A stretch of DNA of 10,109 bases. Origin: Flavobacterium sp. (GTDB lineage: Bacteria; Bacteroidota; Bacteroidia; Flavobacteriales; Flavobacteriaceae). Under the pieces are notes generated by a model. That model had not been told where the DNA came from and did not search any database. It saw only the letters and a list, made by a program, of their open reading frames with translations. The translations under genes and the position numbers were made by a program. This document shows, piece by piece, positions 6,409 through 10,109 of the stretch. The DNA is taken from positions 1-10,109 of the forward strand of contig SEBM01000101.1 in NCBI GenBank assembly GCA_004296145.1, given 5' to 3'. Position 1 is the first letter of the stretch; the number at the start of each line of letters is the position of its first letter.

Positions 6409-6489
6409 TGTATAGATTTTGTTTTCAATCTATGGCTGATATTTTCTTATATAACTTATATGGTTTAAAATTTTTTAAAAACTCTTCCC

Positions 6490-6517
6490 AACCTTTTTGC
6501 ATTTCAATATCTCTATA
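6490..6517 (+). promoter_or_regulatory. Possible ECF-sigma-type promoter of the VIT/vWA gene
   Basis: AACC (6490-6493) is separated by 17 bp from CTCTATA (6511-6517), about 28 bp before the ATG. This resembles AAC-rich -35 and CTC/GTC-type -10 elements used by ECF sigma factors. The housekeeping-type alternative is TTTG at 6496-6499, with no good TAnnTTTG box at the right distance. This is a weak call from a single sequence. Confidence 0.3.
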
Positions 6518-6544
6518 TAGATATACAATCTTAACTCTCGTATC

Positions 6545-9500
6545 ATGAAATCAAAAATGTTTAAGCCAGAGAATTTTCAAGTTCCTTTGAAATTAGTATT
6601 ATATGTTTTGTTGTTTTTCGGAAGCAAAGCTTTTGCCCAAAGTCCGGAATTAACAATTAAAGGTGATGATGCTGAAAAAGTCAGAATGAGTCAACTGAAA
6701 GTTGATGTAAAAGTGGTTGGTAATATCGCTTACACTACTGCCGAAATGCATTTTTTTAATTCAGGAACTCGTCAGATGGAAGCAGAACTTATTTTTCCGT
6801 TGCCGGAAAATGTTTCCGTTTCGAGATATGCCATTGATATTAACGGCAAAATGCGCGAAGCAGTTCCCGTAAATAAAAATAAAGGAAAACAGGTTTTTGA
6901 AGCAATCGAACATCGAAGAGTAGATCCGGGATTGTTAGAAAAAGTAGACGGAAATAATTTTAAAACCAGAATTTATCCTTTAATGCCAAACGGAGAAAGA
7001 ATCGTAATTATTGGTTACGAAGAAGAACTTTCAGCTTCAGATAAAAATAATCTGGCGTATCAATTGGTGAGTCGTTATCCGAAGAAATTAGATAAATTCG
7101 AAATTAATATTTCAGTTTTAGGAACTTCTACTTCGCCAACTATTGCAGAAAATTCAGGAGAACAAATTGTTTTTTCAAAATGGAATCAATCTTTTCAAAC
7201 TTCATTAAAAAAAGAAAATTTTCAGCCTTCAGAAAAAATCGTTTTTAATATTCCGATACAAGAGAATATTCCAAGTGTTGTAACACAGACAGTAGGAGGG
7301 CAGTATTATTTCTACGGAAATAGTTTTATTGAAGGAAATAAAATGGCCAAAAAACTGCCAGCTTCAATTGGTTTAATCTGGGATAATTCGTTGAGTTGTC
7401 AAAATAGAGATTTGAAAAAAGAATTGAATTTACTGGACGCATATTTTCAGAAAATAAAAAACACAAAAGTGACTTTGTACTTTTTGAATTATACTTTCGA
7501 AAAGCAAAAAGAATATGTGATTGCAGACGGGAATTGGTCCGAATTAAAATCGGTATTAGAAAAAACGAAATACGATGGGGGGACACGTTTCGCACAAGTA
7601 AACTTTCCACTTCACGATGAATTTTTATTTTTCTCAGATGGATTATCTTCTTTAAGCGATGCAGTTTTACCAAAAGCAAATAAGCCAATTTATACAATTA
7701 CATCTTCAGTTTCTGCAGATTTTGCATTTCTGAATTTTTCGGCAATGAAAACGGCAGGTAATTTTATTAATCTGAATCAGTTAAATCAGGCAAATGCTTT
7801 AGATAAACTGGTAAACAATAATTTGAAATTTTTAGGGATAAAAGAAAATTATACGATTACGGATTTGTTTCCGATGAAAGGAACTTCGGTTTCAGGAAGT
7901 TTTAGTTTTTCGGGAATTTCACTAAATTCTAAAAATGAAGTTACTTTATTATTTGGTTATAATAATGAAGCTGTTTTAGAGCGAAAAATTACTTTGGATG
8001 CTTCTTCTCAAAACTCAAATGATGTCAATATCGAAAAACTTTGGGCACAGAAAAAAATCGCAAACCTTGATTTGCAATATGAAAAGAATGCAGAAGAAAT
8101 TGAACTTTTAGGAAAAAAATACGGAATCATAACCAAAAATACGTCGTTGATTGTGCTGGAAAATATTCAGGATTATATTTCGTATGATATTGTACCGCCG
8201 TCTGAACTACGTGCTGAATTTGATCGTATTAAAAAACAACAACATGAAGATGCCCTTTCAGAACAAAAAAGTAACTGGGAAAATATCGAAAGTTACTTCG
8301 AAGATTTAAACTATTGGTGGAAACAAGACATTAAGTATAAAGTTGTAAAAAAACCCGTAAAATCAAAAAAAGACAAGAGATCAAATACGAATGTTGCGGG
8401 TATTATTTTACAAAGAAATTCAGATGTTCCTGCTGGATTTATTTCAGGAATTGTTTCAGATCAAACAGGTTCACCAATACCAGGTGCTAATGTAATTACA
8501 CGAGCGCAAAGAACAGGAGTGAGCACTGATTTTGATGGCAAATTTACTATACAAGCTCCTGAAAATACGGATCTTATCATTTCTTATATTGGCGCTGAGT
8601 CTACTGAGGTTAATGTGGGAAGAAACAATATGATTAGGGTACAATTGCGAGAAAATACATTAGAACTTCAAGAAGTGGTTACCATAGGATATGGAACTGT
8701 CAAAGGTGATTCAGATGCTGTTTTGACTATAGATGAACCTGTTGGAGCAGGACCAGTGGCAGATGTTATTGTAGAAGAAGATAATAATGTGTACAATACA
8801 CCTCCTCCGCCATCTGAGCCAAAAGTTGACGAGGTTAAATTTGTTGCGCCGGTTGTAGCAAATGCATCCGAGGTAACAAAAGATGATAAAGAAACTAATT
8901 ATACTCCGTCAAAAGCTATTGTATCAGGGCTAACCAATAATGTTGAGCAGGCATTACAAGGAAAAGTAGCAGGAGTTGCTGTAAGGGAGTCTAATGCCGA
9001 TCTGAACGAGATGGTTGTCAGCGTAGTCACAAACAGAAATATTCAAAATTCTGTTTTAGATAATAAAAATAATGGCGCCTTTGAAAATGAAACTAAAACT
9101 TGGAATCCGGACAGGTTATATCTCAAAGCTTTAGCATCGGCACCAAAAGAAAAACAATATGATTTGTACTTTGAATTGAAAAAATCAAATGAAAGAAACC
9201 CAAGTTTTTATTTTGATGTTGCACATTTCTTCTACAATCAGGGTGATGTAAAAAAAGCATTGCAGATTATCAGCAATATTGCCGATTTAGGTTTAGAAAA
9301 TCATCAGCTTTATAAAACTTTGACTTATACTTTACGCCAATGGAAAGCTTATAACGACGCTTTGTTTACTGCAAAAAAAGTGGCAACATGGAGAGCTCAT
9401 GAACCACAGAGTTTAAGAGATTATGCTTTGACACTCGAAGATACAGAAAAATATCAGGAAGCTTTAGACCAATTGATAAAATCTCTTGAAGTAAATTATT

Positions 9501-9988
9501 ACGGAGAAATGGATGGACAATATGAAGGTGTAGAAGATATTATTTTGATGGATATTAATCGTTTGATGAGTGAACATTCAGGTTTGAAAACTGGCAAACT
9601 GGACAAAAAGTATCTTGCCAAAATGCCGGTTGACATTAGAATTATCATGAATTGGAATCAAATGGATGTAGATTTAGATCTTCATATAATAGAACCAAAT
9701 GGTGAAGAATGTTATTATGGACATGAAAGAACAGAAGCGGGAGCAAGGTTTTCAAAAGATTTTACCGAAGGATATGGACCGGAACAATATTTAATTCGAA
9801 ATGCGATTAAAGGTAAATATCAAATCAAAAGTAATTTCTTTGGCGAAACAGAATTAACTGAAAACGGTCCAGCCACAATTATGGTTGAAATTTATACCAC
9901 TAAAGCCGGAAAAACGACAAAAACCTTAAAAACAATCCAGTTAGGAAAAATAAAAGAAAATGAGATTTTAGCCGAAATTGTTTGGTAA
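6545..9988 (+). CDS. Exported VIT/vWA protein with SusC/TonB-like insert, helical repeats and DUF2135-type domain
   Basis: 1147 residues. A signal peptide is visible (basic start, hydrophobic 14-26, SKAFA cleaved after A31), so the protein is exported to the periplasm or cell surface. Residues about 33-160 form a VIT domain (IFPLPENVSVSRY, DPGLLE, YPLMPNGERIVIIGYEEEL). About 265-430 form a von Willebrand A-like domain with a complete metal site: DNSLS (D280, S282, S284), GGT (T347) and SDG (D365). About 632-718 form a carboxypeptidase-regulatory-like domain ending in LELQEVVTIGYGT, as in SusC receptors. Residues 751-771 resemble a TonB Pro-rich linker, and 800-813 (VEQALQGKVAGVAV) a SusC plug start. 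About 853-985 look like TPR-type helices. Residues 1030-1147 fit DUF2135/YfaP (DVDLDLH at 1041-1047, PNGEECYYGH). Likely a surface or envelope adhesion or scaffold protein; the function is unknown. The gene is monocistronic. Confidence 0.88.
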   Translation: MKSKMFKPENFQVPLKLVLYVLLFFGSKAFAQSPELTIKGDDAEKVRMSQLKVDVKVVGNIAYTTAEMHFFNSGTRQMEAELIFPLPENVSVSRYAIDINGKMREAVPVNKNKGKQVFEAIEHRRVDPGLLEKVDGNNFKTRIYPLMPNGERIVIIGYEEELSASDKNNLAYQLVSRYPKKLDKFEINISVLGTSTSPTIAENSGEQIVFSKWNQSFQTSLKKENFQPSEKIVFNIPIQENIPSVVTQTVGGQYYFYGNSFIEGNKMAKKLPASIGLIWDNSLSCQNRDLKKELNLLDAYFQKIKNTKVTLYFLNYTFEKQKEYVIADGNWSELKSVLEKTKYDGGTRFAQVNFPLHDEFLFFSDGLSSLSDAVLPKANKPIYTITSSVSADFAFLNFSAMKTAGNFINLNQLNQANALDKLVNNNLKFLGIKENYTITDLFPMKGTSVSGSFSFSGISLNSKNEVTLLFGYNNEAVLERKITLDASSQNSNDVNIEKLWAQKKIANLDLQYEKNAEEIELLGKKYGIITKNTSLIVLENIQDYISYDIVPPSELRAEFDRIKKQQHEDALSEQKSNWENIESYFEDLNYWWKQDIKYKVVKKPVKSKKDKRSNTNVAGIILQRNSDVPAGFISGIVSDQTGSPIPGANVITRAQRTGVSTDFDGKFTIQAPENTDLIISYIGAESTEVNVGRNNMIRVQLRENTLELQEVVTIGYGTVKGDSDAVLTIDEPVGAGPVADVIVEEDNNVYNTPPPPSEPKVDEVKFVAPVVANASEVTKDDKETNYTPSKAIVSGLTNNVEQALQGKVAGVAVRESNADLNEMVVSVVTNRNIQNSVLDNKNNGAFENETKTWNPDRLYLKALASAPKEKQYDLYFELKKSNERNPSFYFDVAHFFYNQGDVKKALQIISNIADLGLENHQLYKTLTYTLRQWKAYNDALFTAKKVATWRAHEPQSLRDYALTLEDTEKYQEALDQLIKSLEVNYYGEMDGQYEGVEDIILMDINRLMSEHSGLKTGKLDKKYLAKMPVDIRIIMNWNQMDVDLDLHIIEPNGEECYYGHERTEAGARFSKDFTEGYGPEQYLIRNAIKGKYQIKSNFFGETELTENGPATIMVEIYTTKAGKTTKTLKTIQLGKIKENEILAEIVW

Positions 9989-10019
9989 GAATAAGAAATT
10001 CAAAGGTTAGATTTTAATT

Positions 10020-10072
10020 TTAAAAGGCGAAGTTGCGTTGTTCAATTCTAAAAACGTAATTTTGCCTTTTAA
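10020..10072. terminator. Long terminator-like hairpin after the VIT/vWA gene
   Basis: Bases 10022-10039 pair with 10053-10070 over 18 bp (with three G-U pairs), and the stem can be extended by two A-T pairs, around a 13-nt loop. The base of the stem is AAAAGGC/GCCTTTT. The T-run is only four bases plus a T-rich tail, so termination may be modest. The symmetric base suggests it could serve both strands. Confidence 0.65.
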
Positions 10073-10109
10073 TATTTAAGGTTTTAGAGAGCATTCTAAA
10101 ATCTAAAAT
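10073..10109. other. AT-rich window edge with TCTAAAAT repeat
   Basis: The last bases contain CTAAAATCTAAAAT, the reverse complement of the GATTTTAGATTTTAG-type filler found after the aminotransferase gene at 4070-4102. No gene begins here. Confidence 0.4.

Larger units (their letters stand above)
6157..6467. repeat. Outer inverted repeat enclosing the 3' spacer
   Basis: Bases 6157-6179 and 6445-6467 are reverse complements at 22 of 23 positions (core TAAACCATATAAGT). They enclose 265 bp that contain the terminator and the BIME-like element. A second, shorter inverted pair lies inside (6234-6241 with 6426-6433), as does a small hairpin (6412-6418 with 6427-6433). The arrangement could be a miniature non-autonomous element or a pair of dispersed repeats in opposite orientation. 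No reading frame or target-site duplication is obvious. Confidence 0.6.

Noticed and set aside
7326..7697. Open frame of 123 codons on the minus strand
   Set aside because: It lies wholly inside the VIT/vWA gene, antisense to the vWA domain. Its translation is Leu/Ile/Arg/Ser-rich with no family resemblance, so it is a shadow of the real gene.
8390..9060. A separate TonB-dependent receptor gene or a gene-fusion assembly error
   Set aside because: The reading frame is uninterrupted on both sides, there is no signal peptide or beta-barrel, and the flanking VIT/vWA and DUF2135-type parts are in one frame. A genuine mosaic is more likely, though an assembly error cannot be fully excluded from one sequence.

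Overview
The window looks like chromosomal DNA of a Bacteroidota species, most likely Flavobacterium or a close relative. The supporting signs are AT-rich sequence, A-rich or absent Shine-Dalgarno sites, a promoter close to the Bacteroidota form (TTTG, 19 bp, TAnnTTTG-like), a DAHP synthase fused to a C-terminal chorismate mutase, a SusC-type carboxypeptidase-regulatory-like domain, and intergenic spacers with the repetitive style familiar from flavobacterial genomes. Taxonomy is inferred from these features and not from any database comparison.

Layout. (1) Bases 1-1543 are a very AT-rich accessory segment: an unrecognised 120-residue protein, then a 351-residue fusion of an XRE-type DNA-binding domain with an ImmA/IrrE zinc peptidase, closed by an intrinsic terminator. 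(2) Bases 1544-2019 hold short repetitive filler, a promoter, a 26-codon leader peptide rich in Phe and Tyr codons, and a textbook attenuator. (3) Bases 2020-6149 are a four-gene aromatic amino acid operon: prephenate dehydratase (pheA), a class I/II aminotransferase, prephenate dehydrogenase (tyrA), and DAHP synthase/chorismate mutase. (4) Bases 6150-6544 are non-coding: a strong terminator hairpin and a REP/BIME-like 28-bp perfect inverted repeat lie inside a further 23-bp inverted repeat. (5) Bases 6545-9988 encode a 1147-residue exported VIT/vWA protein that carries a SusC-like and TonB-like insert, helical repeats and a DUF2135-type C-terminal domain. A long terminator-like hairpin follows.

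How the genes work together. The operon starts the shikimate pathway (DAHP synthase), makes prephenate from chorismate (chorismate mutase), splits prephenate towards Phe (PheA) and Tyr (TyrA), and supplies an aminotransferase for the last step to both amino acids. The leader peptide has 6 Phe and 2 Tyr codons within 11 codons. Its RNA can form two mutually exclusive hairpins, so the operon should be transcribed when charged tRNA-Phe or tRNA-Tyr is scarce.

The two observations most worth a second look are this attenuator, whose terminator ends only 6 nt before the pheA start codon, and the mosaic VIT/vWA protein, which contains pieces resembling a TonB-dependent receptor and a TonB linker. I saw no tRNA, rRNA, CRISPR array or insertion sequence transposase.
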